Positions 1-13,299 are shown, numbered from the stretch's first letter. The stretch: 64,000 bases of DNA from Acanthacorydalis orientalis (GCA_034766995.1 CM068318.1:38756956-38820955), one strand, 5' to 3'. The notes: generated by a model not told the origin, from the sequence alone. Program-made: numbers and translations.

Positions 1-276
1 TCCAGTCTGGTTCTTTTATTTAACTAACAATTAAATAGTTTATATGAGATTGACAAGAAAAAAATTGTAAAGAAAAATATTGAAAAGATACAAAATCATA
101 AATAATTATTAAGACAATACCAATTAATTAGTATACGACAGGCATTCGAAATAATTTCAGTAAATACTCTTTGTAATTTTAATAATGAGAGACTATATTT
201 GTCAGGAATATTAGTTCCAAAAATATTTATATTCAGAAGAAACATTTATTGATATATTTTCTCTCTTTCTCTCTCT

Positions 277-321
<45 letters not shown>

Positions 322-390
322 CAAACAAGTGTTATTCAATGCGTTTGACTGCCTGAAAAAAACTAAAATAAAAGAACAGAAATAGAAGAA
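1..390. other. AT-rich intergenic DNA with CT/TA microsatellite
   Basis: No gene or transposon is recognised. A short CT-rich run followed by about twenty TA units occupies 260-320. The LINE remnant begins soon after. Confidence 0.6.
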
Positions 391-1262
391 GTTACGAAGT
401 AGGTCTATCTAGGCCAGATCCATTAAAAAAGATAGAACAATCATTGAAAAAGTAAACAGGAGAATAAAAACGAAATGGAACTCATTTGGACGAAACACTT
501 TGATATTTAAATCTAGAGCCCCACTTTGTTAGAAGAAAAAAGTATTTGATCAATATATACTACCAGTCCTTACCTAAGGCAGCGAAAGATGGGTGCTTAA
601 CGCCAAAATCATTCAAAGACTCTAAAAAACACAGAGAAGTAAGGAAAAATACATACTAGGAACAACAATAAGAGATAAGAAAAGAATGGAATGAATACGA
701 AAACAGATAGATTTTTTAACGGATTTTTGCTGTGATTCACTTGATGTTTCATGTATCATACATGTTTCCCTAGTTCCGAGGGGCTAAGAGTCCCGAAAAT
801 CAGTATTTATCATCTTATGTTATATTGTTATCTTATTACAGCAGCAGAATATCTATTCATTTCTTGTCCATTATCAGGGGAAAGTTACAAAAAAACCCAG
901 ATGTCTTGGTTAAGGAATTATAAAAATAAAACACCCTCCCACCCCAAAAAGAAAATTATGTCTGCGGTCGTCGGTATTTACAGACAGGAGTCACAGATGT
1001 TATAAAAAGAATAAATAGTTTGAAATGGAAATGGACGGGGCATGTTGTAAGAAGAGAAGAAAACCGATAGACAACAGAAATTATTAATTGGGAACCAAGG
1101 AAAATAAAAAGATCAAGAAAGAGACCAATGAACAGGTGGGATAAGAAAATTAATTTTATTGGAAATCAGTGGAGAAGAGAGGCATTCAATCGTAAAAAAT
1201 GGAAAATCCATAGAAGGCCTTTATCCAGGAGTGGATTGACAAAGGTTGTTGTTGTTGATGAT
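390..1262 (+). mobile_element. LINE (RTE-like) 3' end remnant, interrupted
   Basis: Conceptual translation on the plus strand, with several stops, matches the region that follows the reverse transcriptase domain in insect non-LTR retrotransposons. Near 555-600 it reads as an ILPVLTYGSERW block. At 1015-1075 it reads INSLKWKWTGHVVRREENR, and at 1110-1225 as a basic RSRKRPMNRW block followed by the last residues of ORF2. The 3' end runs into GTTGTTGTTGATGATGAT at about 1244-1262, a short tandem tail like those that end RTE-type elements, and then into a TA array. The 5' part, with endonuclease and most of the reverse transcriptase, is missing, as expected for a 5'-truncated retrotransposed copy. 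About 280 bases between 707 and 984 have no LINE similarity and appear to be an insertion. The element is dead. Clade assignment (RTE versus Jockey-like) is inferred from memory of family motifs, not from a search. Confidence 0.75.
707..984. mobile_element. Unclassified insertion inside the LINE remnant
   Basis: The LINE translation stops at an IRKQ block near 707 and resumes at a TDVIKRIN block near 990. The bases between do not fit the protein. Both edges carry ACAGA (703-707 and 980-984), which could be a target-site duplication. No terminal inverted repeats or poly-A tail are obvious, so the type of insertion is unknown. Confidence 0.35.
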
Positions 1263-1363
1263 GATATATATATATATATGTATATAGATATATATATATA
1301 TATATATATAATCTATATATATATATATCTATATCTATATATATATATATATAGATAGATATA
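1263..1363. repeat. (TA)n microsatellite at LINE 3' end
   Basis: About 100 bases of TA with GATA interruptions, directly continuous with the GATGAT tail of the LINE. It may have grown from that tail. Confidence 0.9.
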
Positions 1364-3250
1364 GCGTAGAATTAATGTATTGTAAATTTTCGTCCACCTT
1401 TTCTAAAAAATGAGTTCGTTTCTAATTAAAAAAAAATGAAGTTCTTATAAAAGAATGTCGTTGTTCAGTACAACCATGCAACGAGCTCGTTATAAATGTT
1501 AATTTAAATGGAAACACCCATGAATCAAAATCCATATAAATATTTGTTCGGTAAGCCATGAACTTGTTATACTCACATCAAGTGCGACTGCGTTAAGAAC
1601 TGCTGTTTTATACATGACTGTCATGTTTTAAAAAGGACGTTTATCTAGTCGGGATTGTCGTACTATTGTTCTCTTATTTCGTATAAAAATAAAAATCGTA
1701 ATAAATACTCGCTATTGTAAATACATTAATTAAAAATTAACTACATCGTTGCACTATTGTTATTCGTTTCTGGGAAAATCTGATTCGTGTAAAAACATAA
1801 CCATGGTATAACTAAATATATAATCGTACCACAAAAGAGAGTAAAAGTGAAAAAAAAGGAGGAAATAAGAAGCATAACAAATCAGATAATAATTCATAGT
1901 GCGTTTACCTTGATACAAGAACAATTGTTGAACAACTATGTGACAGATTGACAGAGGAAAGCTGGAATTATTTATATCATTATATTTTTATTTTGTGAAA
2001 TTATAACGGAAATCTATCCAATTATATTTTATCGCGATGATAGAAATTTATGATGTTCCTGCATATGACAGATGAAGTTTGAACAATGGAGTTTTATGAA
2101 AATAAATCATTGATTTTTATTAGGAATCGAATGATAAATGCATACAGACTGAAAGTGATGAAATATACTTGAAAAATCGGTTTAAAAATAATAATTCAAT
2201 GAAGAATTATTTAGTTCATATTTTGATATATATTATTGCATGAAATATTAGCACGAAAATGAAAAATCTAAGAAAAAATTAATCAATCACACACACACAT
2301 TAGCGTACACATATACACATGTGTAATAAATATCTGTTCTTATAGATTGTTGTTTGCATCTCATCAATAATATTTGTCATGAAATAGAAATAAGTGATTG
2401 TACATTAAATTTGATATTAAGAAATGAGTGAATATGTATTATATGTCATAATTAAGAAGTGAGATTATGACGCTATAAAACAAAATAGAACTATTGTTAC
2501 TGCATGTATTGGATAAGAGTGAGAGAGAAAATATTCTACCAAAGTTGTCTTTGAAGAAATTAATTCAGTTAGCATTTTTTTAGTAACAATATCAGATTGT
2601 TGAAATACGAATGGTATGAGAAGTTATGTAATGGACATCTTTGGTCATCCATAAATAATTGTTTAACAAACAATATGTGTACAATGCATGACCGATTTTT
2701 TACTTAAAGTTCTGTTTTGCTACTATTGTCTTATATGTTTAGGTAGTGGATCCCATTTTTCATCAGTTTAATACCGAAATTGGTTCAGTATACTTCTATA
2801 ATATCCGAGTAATAATATAAAAAAAAAATAGTACAAACACCAATTATTAAACAATTGCTGAATATGCGATCAACGAAATTCTATCTGTACTCCTGCAACC
2901 ATTACTAAGAGCCCAAAATTATTTTGAATATTTTCAATCAGGAAGTTGGGATTAGTCGCTATTGAAAGATTTTAATATTTTCTAACACATTTTCATTATC
3001 TATGAACATCTGAGCACATTTACTAAGCAGCTTGTTTCATACACTTCCACTTATCTTTAAGCAGAAGAATACTTTTCTTAATGTAAAATTACTTTGGATT
3101 TATAAGAAATATGAATTGAAAAAATACAGGAATTTAATATGAAATGGATACTGTAATATAATGCGTTTTTTGTCTTTGCGTTTTATAATAGACATTATAT
3201 ATACAAGAAAGGTTTAAACATTTTTTAAAAGAGATATATAGATGGCGTTG
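1364..3250. other. AT-rich DNA, no gene recognised
   Basis: No open frame of note and no transposon recognised. A 12-base palindrome AACGAGCTCGTT lies at about 1479-1490, and there is a short CA run near 2290. Confidence 0.5.
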
Positions 3251-4262
3251 GGGAGACTTGAAAGTATTTTTTTCTTGAAATGGCATCCTTAATTAGCAGT
3301 TTAAAATTTGAGCGCAAAACATCTCTTAGTATGGTTTTGACAACAATTTAAAAAGACTTGTTTGGCTATTTTGTGAAATGGAAAAATTGAAACATCCATC
3401 CACAACAACACGCAGTGAGTACGGTGACTTTTCCCTAGTGTATGCCTCATTAGCAAAATGGGCTGCTGAATTTAGAAGAGATAGAATATCCATCGAAGAT
3501 GGCCCCTGCAATGGCAGGTGTTCAAAGTCAGTTACCGGAGAAAAAAGTGCACGGTATGGTGTTGAGTGACCGGTGAGTGGATGTGCACGAAATAGCAGAG
3601 GTTTTGGGCATATCGAATTTTAACTAAAAATTTGGACGTCAAAAATGTCGATAAAATGATGCAGCGTTATAAAAAGGTATTTATGTGTCGGTTTGTGACC
3701 ACTGACGAGCCTTGGATTCATCACCACATACCAGAGTGCAGAGAGCAATCGAAACATTGGACTAAGAGTGGAGATAGGGCATTAAAGAAGTTCAAATCCG
3801 TTGCATCAGCAGGCAAAGTCATGGCTTCAGTTTTTTGAGATGCGCAGAGAATTTTGTTGATCGATTATTTGAAAAAGGAAAATACAACCAATAGTGCTTA
3901 TTACTGTACAATTTTGGACAAGTTGTGAGCTACTATAGATGAGAAGTTATCCAGAACACACCACAAAAACGCTCCGGCTTATTCATTGATAAAAACAGCC
4001 GCCAAAATCCATCCTCTTGGCTTCGAATTGGTTCCTTATACCCAAATTCACCAGACTTGTCCCTCTCCGAATTCCATCTTTTTCCACAACTGAAAAAAAT
4101 CGTTGCTGGGAAAGGATTTAATACAGATGAGGGGTAATAGCCGAAGTAGATGCCTATTTTGAAGAGACTGAGAAATAGCACTTCAACACCGGCCTAATGG
4201 CACTCGAGAAACGTTGGATAAAATGTAGACCTTAAAGGAGATTATGTTGAAAAATAAAAATA
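3250..4262 (+). pseudogene. mariner transposase, decayed
   Basis: A Tc1/mariner (DD34D-type) transposase can be followed along the plus strand across several frames. The N-terminal helix-turn-helix part is at 3370-3600 (LAKWAAEFRRDRISIEDGP). The central catalytic part is at 3690-3840: TTDEPWIHHHIPE with the first catalytic Asp, then SAGKVMASVF. The C-terminal part is at 3960-4230: a degraded YPNSPDLSLSEF where the family has the third-Asp region, then LEKRWIKC near the end. Stops and frameshifts interrupt all parts, and the HQDNA-type second Asp motif is unreadable. A family member is about 345 residues, so the copy is nearly full length but dead. Terminal inverted repeats were not found with confidence. 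Confidence 0.85.
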
Positions 4263-4346
4263 ATTTTACTGCCCTAACTATTGTATTTGTATTCACTTTT
4301 ACGAAGTTGTTGAAAACAGCTAGTATTTGCTCGTTATATTAATTTA

Positions 4347-4408
<62 letters not shown>

Positions 4409-4570
4409 TAAGATAAAAAAGTGGACATTAATCTTCAATCTACTGTCCTTACAAAATAATTAGAATATAAATTATCATAAATAATGAGACTAGAAGGAAA
4501 TGGAGAAAAATATAAAGCATTAAAAATAAAAACGACTTTAAACAATCCATATATATATATATATATATAT

Positions 4571-4621
<51 letters not shown>

Positions 4622-4790
4622 TTCAATTTCATTTAAAATAAGTGATTGCTGTGCTGTCTCTTTTCTGATTACATAGCATAAAAAAATAAAACTACGTTGT
4701 ATAAAGAACACAAATAATGATTAAAAAAACAATATAAAGAATAATTAATTGTTATGTCAACTGATCTGAAATAGGACAAATCTTAATTAG

Positions 4791-4828
<38 letters not shown>

Positions 4829-5385
4829 TAAGCTATTTTATTCTGAGACTATAAATTGCGAACATCAGTGAGTCATTCATTTAATATTATGTTATTTAAA
4901 ATACGGAGTTTTGTACCGTTGTTTCCGTAAGCAGGATTTACGACCGTCAGAGTAAGTTCAAACCAACGACAGGAGCATTAAAGATGGTAAGTAGGTAACA
5001 TTATCGACCACGGTGGGACTTGTTGGATGTATGCGGTGAGTTATAGGTTATAGGGATGTGAGGTAGAGGTTTACAATCTACAAGCAATATCTAAAGAGTG
5101 GGATAGTTAATTATGTGTAATTAAACCGTCTTTCGTTAGTTATAAGTAGTGAACAGAAAATTGAAGAAAAAGATGAAAGTATTTTCAATATTAAACAGTT
5201 TCATTGTTCAGTTTTATGAATACGTTCAAGTGTTAGTTTTTATCTGTTGTACGAGAAAATCGTTTGAAAATATTATTCGACGACAAGAAAAACAAAGTGG
5301 TTGGTTAATGAATAAAATGGAAATATTTTTAATTACATGTTTATTTATTGCCACCCAAGAAATCTAAAAAAAATCAAGTGTTAAA
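4263..5385. other. Intergenic DNA with three TA arrays
   Basis: TA arrays lie at 4345-4405, 4548-4618 and 4791-4824. The stretch 4900-5070 is more balanced in composition and carries a good splice-donor-like AAGATGGTAAGT at about 4981-4992, but no matching exon can be defined. Confidence 0.5.
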
Positions 5386-5389
5386 TATA

Positions 5390-8280
5390 GAAAAGTGTAA
5401 TATTTTGAAAAAAAAAACTTTTGGGAAGACAAAGTTTTATAAAATGTACAGTAAGAAAATGATGATTAACAAAAAAATAATTTATCAAGGCAAAAGTCTA
5501 AATAATGTGGTTTGAAAGAAGAAATTATCATGGCTATAAAACATTAACACTAGATTTACGGAACCTGTCAATTTGACGGGTTACGGATTTCATGATTAAA
5601 AAAATCCGAACATGTAAATATTATTTTTTAATTTTTATATATTGGTTTTTAATGATATAATGTAGTGAATATATATCTCCACTCATTTTATCCGAAAGAC
5701 CTATATTTTCTTATTTCTATATGTTGTATACCTATTTTTACGAAAATCCGTCAAATTGACGGGTTACTTAATTTACAATCAATCGTTTCAATTGTTGCGG
5801 AATAACAAAAATGAAATTAAAATGATTAAGGAAAAACAAAAACGAAACAAATAACGTCTGTTTAACAACGAGTACGTAAATAAACAGCTTTGAACCATTT
5901 GTTTACAAAAAGAGCAAACCTTATCATATTACGAATGATCATTTCAACTGTGCAGTTTGCAGAGAAAGGATGTGATATTTGGAAATTTAGTGAGGCTGAA
6001 CTTGTTATTTATAATACAATTAGAGCAAAGTTAGTGATTATTTCAAAAGTGAATTTTGTAGAAAAGGAAGCGGAGTTTATTTACTAAATAAAGATTTTAA
6101 TTTTTCAAAGTAGTTTGAAAATCTATCCATAAAGAAATATTTTTTTTATATTTATGTTTTGCCTACTTGGCTAGGTATTATGAATAAGTCTCGAAAAGAT
6201 ATTGAATTGATAAAAAAACTAACCAGTATAGATGAAGATCTATCTGGATCGGATTCTTATGCAAGTGTTACGGAACTATGCGAAAGCGATGAAGAAATTA
6301 TCAACATGAACAACAAAATAGAAGATTCTGACGACAGTGATGATGAAAATCTTCGTAACATATGTCGCAAAAGAAAAAGATGCGTATTATTTCAGATCCT
6401 GAGAGCGAAAGTGATACAGATGCTGCTGATACTTGTAGTAATGAAGACAATTCGATCGAACGTTCTGTTGATGGAACTTTATGGAAAACATTAAAAGAAG
6501 GTGGAGGTTGTGGTAGATTACCAGCTTATAGTATGTTCAAAGATGTGCCAGGACCAACTGCGTAACCAAAAAAAAATATTATGCTTGGCAATATAAGTAG
6601 CGCATTTGAACTGATAATTAATGAAGGTATGATTGAGTATATCAAAATATGTACTGAAATGGAAGCGCATAAAGTTTTGGAAAAAGATTGGGTGGTTACA
6701 AAGTCATAATTACGAGCTTTTCTAGCAATTTTATATGACCGAAAGGCGTATGAAGCAAAGAATTTAGGCCGTGGAAGAAACATTACTACTGACAACTTTT
6801 TCACAAGCATTTCCTTTGTAAAAAAAGTTGCTTGCAAAAAAAACAACTCTTGTGGGGACTATAAGTGCACACAGAAGGGAATTTTCAAAAATTGCAAAGG
6901 CTAAGAAGGATGATATGATCCGATTTTCCACAATCAGATGAGTATGTTCTCACAGTTTACAAATCCAAGCCAAACAAAAAGGTATTATTGCTCAGTTCTA
7001 AACATAAAAATCTCAAAATAGAAGGTAATGCTAAACGTGCCCCTGAAACAATTACATTTTACAATAAAACCACGTTTGGGGTGAATGTTGTAGACCAAAT
7101 GGCTAGAAAATATAGCGTGAAAGCAGGGTCCCGTAGAAGGTCCCTTCAAGTGTTTTGTACCATTTTAAATTTGGCAGCCATCAATGTCTGGATACTTGTA
7201 CAAAGAGATCACTGGAGTAAACATATCTAGAAATAATTTTATTTTTCCACTGGCTAACGAACTAGGCAGTAATTTTCGCGACGAACAAAATACCAGTTCC
7301 AATTCATTGCCAATTATACAAAATCTTAATGTACGAAAGTCTTTCAAATCGGATTATGTAAGAAAAATAGGTCTAATAATATTTGTATTAAGTGTAACAA
7401 GTATGTATGCGGAAAATGTACATTCAAAATAGAGTTTATATGTAAAAAATGTATCGAATAAAACTGTTAATAAAAATTTATTGATATAAAATAAAAAGAT
7501 TTACAAAAAATCGCATTCTAATTTACCCGTCAAAAGGACGGATTTCAGTAAAAATAGGTATACAGGCGATACCCGTAAATCTAGTGTTAAAGAACACTAA
7601 CATTGTGTAGATTAGAAGAAAAATATCAAAATAATTTTAAGAAATTCTGAATACTCGAGATATTCTGAATGAGTATACGATAGAAACAGTCCAAAATATG
7701 CCATACCCAGAAAACGAAGTAACATTTCAATACGACAACGACTCTAAACATACATCAATATTAGTAAAGAACTGGCTGAGTCAGCAAACATTTTCAAATA
7801 CTTGAATTGGCCAGCCCAAAGTCTTGATCTCAACCCTATTGAAAATTTATAGTAATATCTTGAAAATTGACTTGTAAATGACTATGACTCACCCCCGTCA
7901 AATCTTAATGTCCTGTGGGAACATGTACAAGAACAATGGGAGAAAATTCCATCCGAGTATTGTCAAAAACCTTATCAAAAGTATAAAAAAAAGATTAATT
8001 TCTGTTATAAAAAGGCAAAACGATTTTGGATCAAATATTATCGTTCATATTTAATATTTCCTACAAAGTGGTGCAAAACTGAATCTATTGTTATTGACAT
8101 TATTTTATATTAAAATAATGGATTTCATTAATTGGATTTCAACCCAAAGTGTCTTTATTTATTTAAGCGACAATAAATGTAGTTTCCTGCTATATAAGAG
8201 TTTTTTTTTATTACAAGTGTAACGTTTATTTATTGACACTATAATAAACGAAATTTCTACTTAATGACTCAGTTTTGCAC

Positions 8281-8283
<3 letters not shown>
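5390..8283 (+). mobile_element. Tc1-like transposon, split by piggyBac 1
   Basis: The right half (7680-8030) translates on the plus strand as a Tc1-family transposase: VTFQYDNDSKHTS with the second catalytic Asp, then, after a frameshift, WPAQSLDLNPIENL, which precedes the catalytic Glu in this family, and a C-terminal NPSEYCQ-like block near 7950. The left part (5390-5543) is non-coding in any one frame, but together with 7587-7660 it matches another degraded Tc1 copy at 36940-37170, so both flanks belong to one older element. GTGCAAAACTGA is at about 8068-8079 and its inverse TCAGTTTTGCAC at about 8269-8280; the second is probably the right terminus, next to a TA array. The left terminus was not found. 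The element is dead. Confidence 0.7.
5548..7586 (+). mobile_element. piggyBac-like element 1, internally deleted
   Basis: The element is bounded by TTAA at 5544-5547 and 7587-7590, the target duplication specific to the piggyBac superfamily. Its ends begin CACTAGATTTACGG and are inverted copies of each other. A second inverted pair of about 35 bases lies inside (5727-5765 against 7525-7562), and TCAATTTGACGGG-type motifs recur near both ends. The transposase is on the plus strand. An acidic N-terminus spans 6159-6545 with a frameshift near 6365. A C-terminal part follows at 6760-7460: GRNITTDNFFTSISF, then FYNKTTFGVNVVDQMARKYS. A Cys-rich zinc-finger-like tail is at 7355-7455 (CIKCNKYVCGKCTFK). 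The first catalytic region is missing: the chain jumps from LRAFLAILY directly to the NITTDNFF block. With stops and frameshifts the element cannot make an active enzyme. Confidence 0.92.

Positions 8284-8287
<4 letters not shown>

Positions 8288-8331
<44 letters not shown>
8288..8331. repeat. (TA)n microsatellite
   Basis: About 22 TA units immediately after the right end of the Tc1-like element. Confidence 0.9.
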
Positions 8332-8334
<3 letters not shown>

Positions 8335-8339
8335 CTATC

Positions 8340-9590
8340 TAAATATATATAAAAAACTAATGGTAGATTTCCAGTCGGCTGCTGATTATTAATTACTGTG
8401 TTTTAAAGATCTATACAGTTGTAATAATAAAGATTCAGAGTTAATAAAAGACTTTTTGTATCGTTGTAATGCAGTAAGGTACAGCCGACAATAACAGCTA
8501 GTCGAGGATCGTACAGTCGCATCATTGTGAAAAAAATACAACAGTTTTATCTATTGAAACAATTTTGATGTATTTCTTACACTGTGCGGTTTAATATACT
8601 GATGATAGATTGAACATGAGCTAAATGAATTGGAACAGGTTCTTGCTTACTGCAGCATTGGCGATGACCAGCAATGGCGGGCGCCCGTCTTGCTTCATCG
8701 ACGATAACGGAACGTATGTATTGTACGTGAGCGAGCGAGAGAGAGTGATCGAAAGAGGGACGAAGCAAAAATAACACGTTCGGAGAAGTGTTCCATTGCT
8801 GATAATGATAAATTTATTGCGAAATAATGGCTAGGCTTCTTCATGCGAACTTTTACACAAAGTGCTGACATCTTGTTGTCGAGAGATAGAAAAAAAAATC
8901 CGGCCAAGTTGTTTGTGAAAAACAAATGACGGGATACTGTATTTGAATCGTGTGAGTGGAAATTAGTCTGCTTGAATTGACGGTTTTACTGACCTATAAA
9001 AGTCAATATTGACACTGATGGGGTATGAAAATGTGCAAGAATGATTTTTTAATCGAAACGAAGTTCCCGAAACACGGTTCTTTAGTATGGGCCGGTATAA
9101 ATATTGTAACTGTTTCGATTTATGGAAAATTTATTTTCAAGTGCAGATATATCTTGGTTGAGAGATTGATTCGGTTCGTTAAAACGGGCCGTAGAATTCA
9201 TTAAACAAGGTACGGCTCACACTGAAAACTTGTTTTAATATATGAAACGAAACATTTATATTTTTTAATTTACTATTCTTTATACAGGTCTATTCATTTA
9301 TAACTACATAAATTCATTCTGTTTCGATGTAGCGTTCCATCATTTTATAATAATTCTAATGAAAGATGGAAACGAATATATTTGTAATTTTTGATTCATA
9401 CTGTAAAGATTTGAATATTATTTCTAGTAGATGATACACGTGTATCAAATTGAACTGATTGAATTAATATCAAATATAATTTTCAAATAAACAAATAATT
9501 CTACCAAATCAAGAACATTCCATTGTTTATTATAAATATTCTAATATATTCTAAAGTTTATTTATGTTATATAAAAATTTTTATGTATAT
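8340..9590. other. Non-repetitive DNA with a CpG-containing island
   Basis: No gene recognised. The part 8500-9010 is more balanced in composition than its surroundings and has many CpG and GAGCGAGC-type sites plus GGGCGCCC at about 8680. It lacks transposon similarity and could be a promoter or enhancer; this is inference only. Confidence 0.4.
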
Positions 9591-9591
9591 A

Positions 9592-10143
9592 TTAGGTTGG
9601 TAGAAAAATAATTGCGGTTTATTACCTTAAAATTAATGTACATTTTTTTAATTTATGTGGTTTTAAGTGGTCCAGAACTGTTACATGACTAACACCTTAC
9701 TTTTGTGCAAGTTCTCGAATTGTTCTGAGTGGTTCTGATTCAACTAACGCCTTAATTTGATCATTATGAACTAAAGAAGGACGCTCATGACATTTTTCAT
9801 CTTCAAGACTCCCAGCACGAACTTTTTAGAAGCACCATTGTACCGTACGTTTCTTAACAGTACCCACACCAAAAGCATCGTTTATTTTACGGGTAGTTTT
9901 TGCTGCTTTACCATCCGTCTTCAACAACAACAAATATTCTTATTTGCTTCTTTTCAATTTTTAAATCAATAGCCGAATTTAAAATAAAATTAATAATAAA
10001 ACCAAAGTTGATGTTACCAAAATTCAGACCGAAAAATGTACTTTAAAATTATATTAATATGAACACAATATGACACTTTCGTAGAGAAAATTAAGATTAG
10101 AATCCAGAAAACAAAAACCGCAATTATTTTCTTACCATATTAA
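9592..10143 (-). mobile_element. mariner-derived MITE, copy A
   Basis: The ends are TTAGGTTGGTAGAAAAATAA and its inverse (AAACCGCAATTATTTTCTTA followed by CCA), with TA at both junctions, as for mariner. The interior on the minus strand retains only the start of a mariner transposase: a degraded version of the helix-turn-helix region that is best seen in copy B (LVESEPRITIRELAQKL there). It then passes straight to the other terminus, so the catalytic domain was deleted before the copies spread. Length is about 550 bases. Five copies or fragments occur in the window. Confidence 0.88.
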
Positions 10144-11150
10144 TATTATATGGAATACATGATATATTATAGAAGGCTCTAATTAACGCTGTTTCATTTC
10201 AAGCATAATTTGAGCACTAAACAAGGCTTTCCTGTTTATCATTCATTATTAAATCCATTATAATATTATTAAAATTTTTTCAAATGTTTTTGGTTATTTT
10301 TAGTATCAAAGTGAATTTGTGTAACACAGAATATCGGGTTTAATTATTTGAATAACTTTATTGATTCAGTCTACAACTGAATCACTTTCATTATCTTCAA
10401 GACTGTAAAATACTCTTTCATTTTTACAAAGAAATCGTTCAGAACTCTCTTGTTAACACTTTTTATAAAATATTTGTTGCTAATTATCAACCGTGATTTG
10501 CACTACCAGTGCTTTTCTGAATATTTATTGAACTTATCTGTTCCCAAATTTATCCCGAATGTAATTTCAAAGTTTTAGAATTCACTTCTCCCCAACATTA
10601 TTTAAAACTTTTTTTACTTTTTAAACGTGCTTTGCCTTTTGATTCGTTTTGATATATAAATGGATGATACAACGATCAAAATTAATACGCATTTTTTGTT
10701 AAAAATTAAAACAAGAAAAATAGTTACATTTTTGTATCCAATTCTTTAAATACTTTTCTTCTAGGTATAGATCGTTTGACTGTAAATTGATTATTAGAGT
10801 AAATGTTATCATTAAAATTATTTTAACTGATTCAGACCCCGTGGGCATAATTATTCACACTTATTTTGAAGTTTTATAATATCCAAATTAATTATTTGAT
10901 ACCAATTCTCCATCCGTGTTCCTATAGACAAACTAATAATAATAAATAATAGTTCTTTAAGGAATAACTTTCACAATGCTTTAGACGCATTGTGCACAAC
11001 TGTTCCCATGCTGGAACACTAGGAAAAATCAATAAAAAAATATATAAAAAAGATATTTTTACCTTAATTAAACCCTTATCACCTGCAATCAACAGAATTT
11101 TTTTTCCTCGACAGAATTAATTCAGGTCTGAATGAGCTAATTAACACAAG

Positions 11151-11219
<69 letters not shown>

Positions 11220-11335
11220 TTTGATTATTTACAAACACAGTTAGTATTAGTAAAAATTTTCTTAGAAAAAGTATAGGATTTTTTACTTCTTAAAAGAATT
11301 TTTAACACTGTGAAGAGTCTATTCATATATTTGAG

Positions 11336-11402
<67 letters not shown>

Positions 11403-12878
11403 GGATAGCAAATTTTTCAAATGAATTTTCTAGATTTCGAGACAACGATTCAGGAAATTCAACATCAATCGTCATTCGACAAATGAAAATTCATGAAACT
11501 TAAAATTCACGGCACATAAAATTTTTCAGAAAATTGAACAATCTCGAACGGATTCAACACCCATGTTCGCAAATCACTGCCGGAAACGGCGGTGGAATAC
11601 CGTCGATATATAAAATACGTTATTTTTCGCTTCAATATTTTATCACCGCAGTTCTAAAATCGTTACCATTGTTGTATAGTTCAGTTGTTCTGACGCTATT
11701 CATTGTTCTGATGTCATCCAATCAATAATATCCCCAACGTATTTGCCACCTTAGACGGTTTGTTGAAATATACTTTTTTTAAGTTTTTTTTTTCTTAAAC
11801 TCCACTCGTCTCATACTTCCTCTTATATTTATGGATTTATTATTTTTTTTTATATATTTTATAGATACTTTTTTCAAAGTTGTTAAACATTTTTTTTTAC
11901 AGTTCTGTTATGTGCTAACGAAAATGTTTTTCTTTTAATGTTTATTGCACAGAAACATAAATATCATTTCATTTGTATTTTCTTTTTATAAATCTTTATA
12001 ACCAATCTCTCAGTTCGTTATATCAATACATGAAGTAAACTTTTTCAAACATTTTATATCGTACCAATATAAACCACAGTTCGGAATATTTTTATTTAAC
12101 ACAGATTAAATTATTTATTTAATAATAAGAAAACTTACTACAGTTATCCTATTTGAATAAAGGATGTACGTTGTTAGAATAGTAATTTAATGTTCTAATA
12201 ATTAACTTCTTTAATATTATTTATTTTAATGATATTAATATTTATAATTATCAATAATTCATTATTAATCATTTCTGATACATCCTAGTAATCATTTTCA
12301 TCGTGATGCAGTGATCATTAAAGCTCTAAGTACAGAAAAATTTAAGAATAATAGCATCACCATCAAAATGACCAGAAGTTACATTAAAAAGTGATAAATT
12401 ACCAATTATTGAACATTTCTAATCAGAATAATTTTCGCAGAATGTAAAAAGCCATACATAATTGTCAAGTTGTTTTCATATTGATAATATTGAAAAAAGG
12501 TGCGAATTTCGATGAAGATAAATTGAAAAACCATTATAAAAAGATGTCCAATCAATTAATTTATATGATTTTATTATTATTGTTAATTTGGATTGATTTC
12601 TTCAAGAAAACTTTATTTAAATTAACAAAATATTTTATAAAATAGGATTGAAATTTATGCATTTCAATATATTACAATACATTATTTTTTTTAATAAAAT
12701 GATTAAAAATATAGAATGTGTTTAGCTATAGAGATGCTTATAATTCAAGTGAAAAGTATTTTTACCTCTATTTGACAATATGAAGATTGATATTTTGTTA
12801 AAGAGTTTAATACTATTTACTGTGTTAGGATTAGTAAAAATTTTCCTAGAAAGAATGTAGGATTTTTACACATACAAT
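10144..12878. other. AT-rich DNA with two TA arrays, no gene recognised
   Basis: TA arrays are at 11152-11215 and 11335-11399. The patch 11400-11760 has more balanced composition, but its open frame (11534-11728) is short, unconserved to my knowledge, and of a length expected by chance in AT-rich DNA. Confidence 0.5.
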
Positions 12879-12904
12879 ATGAACACAAACACAAACACAC
12901 ACAT

Positions 12905-12946
<42 letters not shown>

Positions 12947-13044
12947 GGATTTTTACATATATAATATTAACACACACAAACATATATATATATATAAAAT
13001 CAAAAAAAATCATATATATATATATATCAAATTATTATACATAT

Positions 13045-13077
<33 letters not shown>
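12879..13077. repeat. (CA)n(TA)n microsatellite cluster
   Basis: CA units at about 12882-12918 pass directly into TA units (to 12947). Further TA arrays lie at 12981-12996, 13012-13027 and 13047-13077. The last part probably belongs to the AT-rich start of the Helitron that follows. Confidence 0.85.
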
Positions 13078-13082
<5 letters not shown>

Positions 13083-13299
13083 AAAATTTTGACATTTACT
13101 TATTTATTTATGACGTCGAGGTATCATAGTATCCAAATATGTTCATCTTATATATAAAACAGCAACGTTGCAATCTGTCTGCGATAATGATTATATAGAC
13201 AAAAATTAGTTTTAAAAAATATGTTTATTGTTTCATTCGGTAAAGTAGAGGCTTATAATTGGTAAGTGGATGAGCGCAGCGAGCAGGGGGCGAATCCCT

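Noticed and set aside
3933..4181. Minus-strand open frame of 82 codons
   Set aside because: It is antisense to the C-terminal part of the plus-strand mariner pseudogene.
6526..6846. Minus-strand open frame of 106 codons
   Set aside because: It overlaps piggyBac 1 transposase sequence, which makes sense only on the plus strand.
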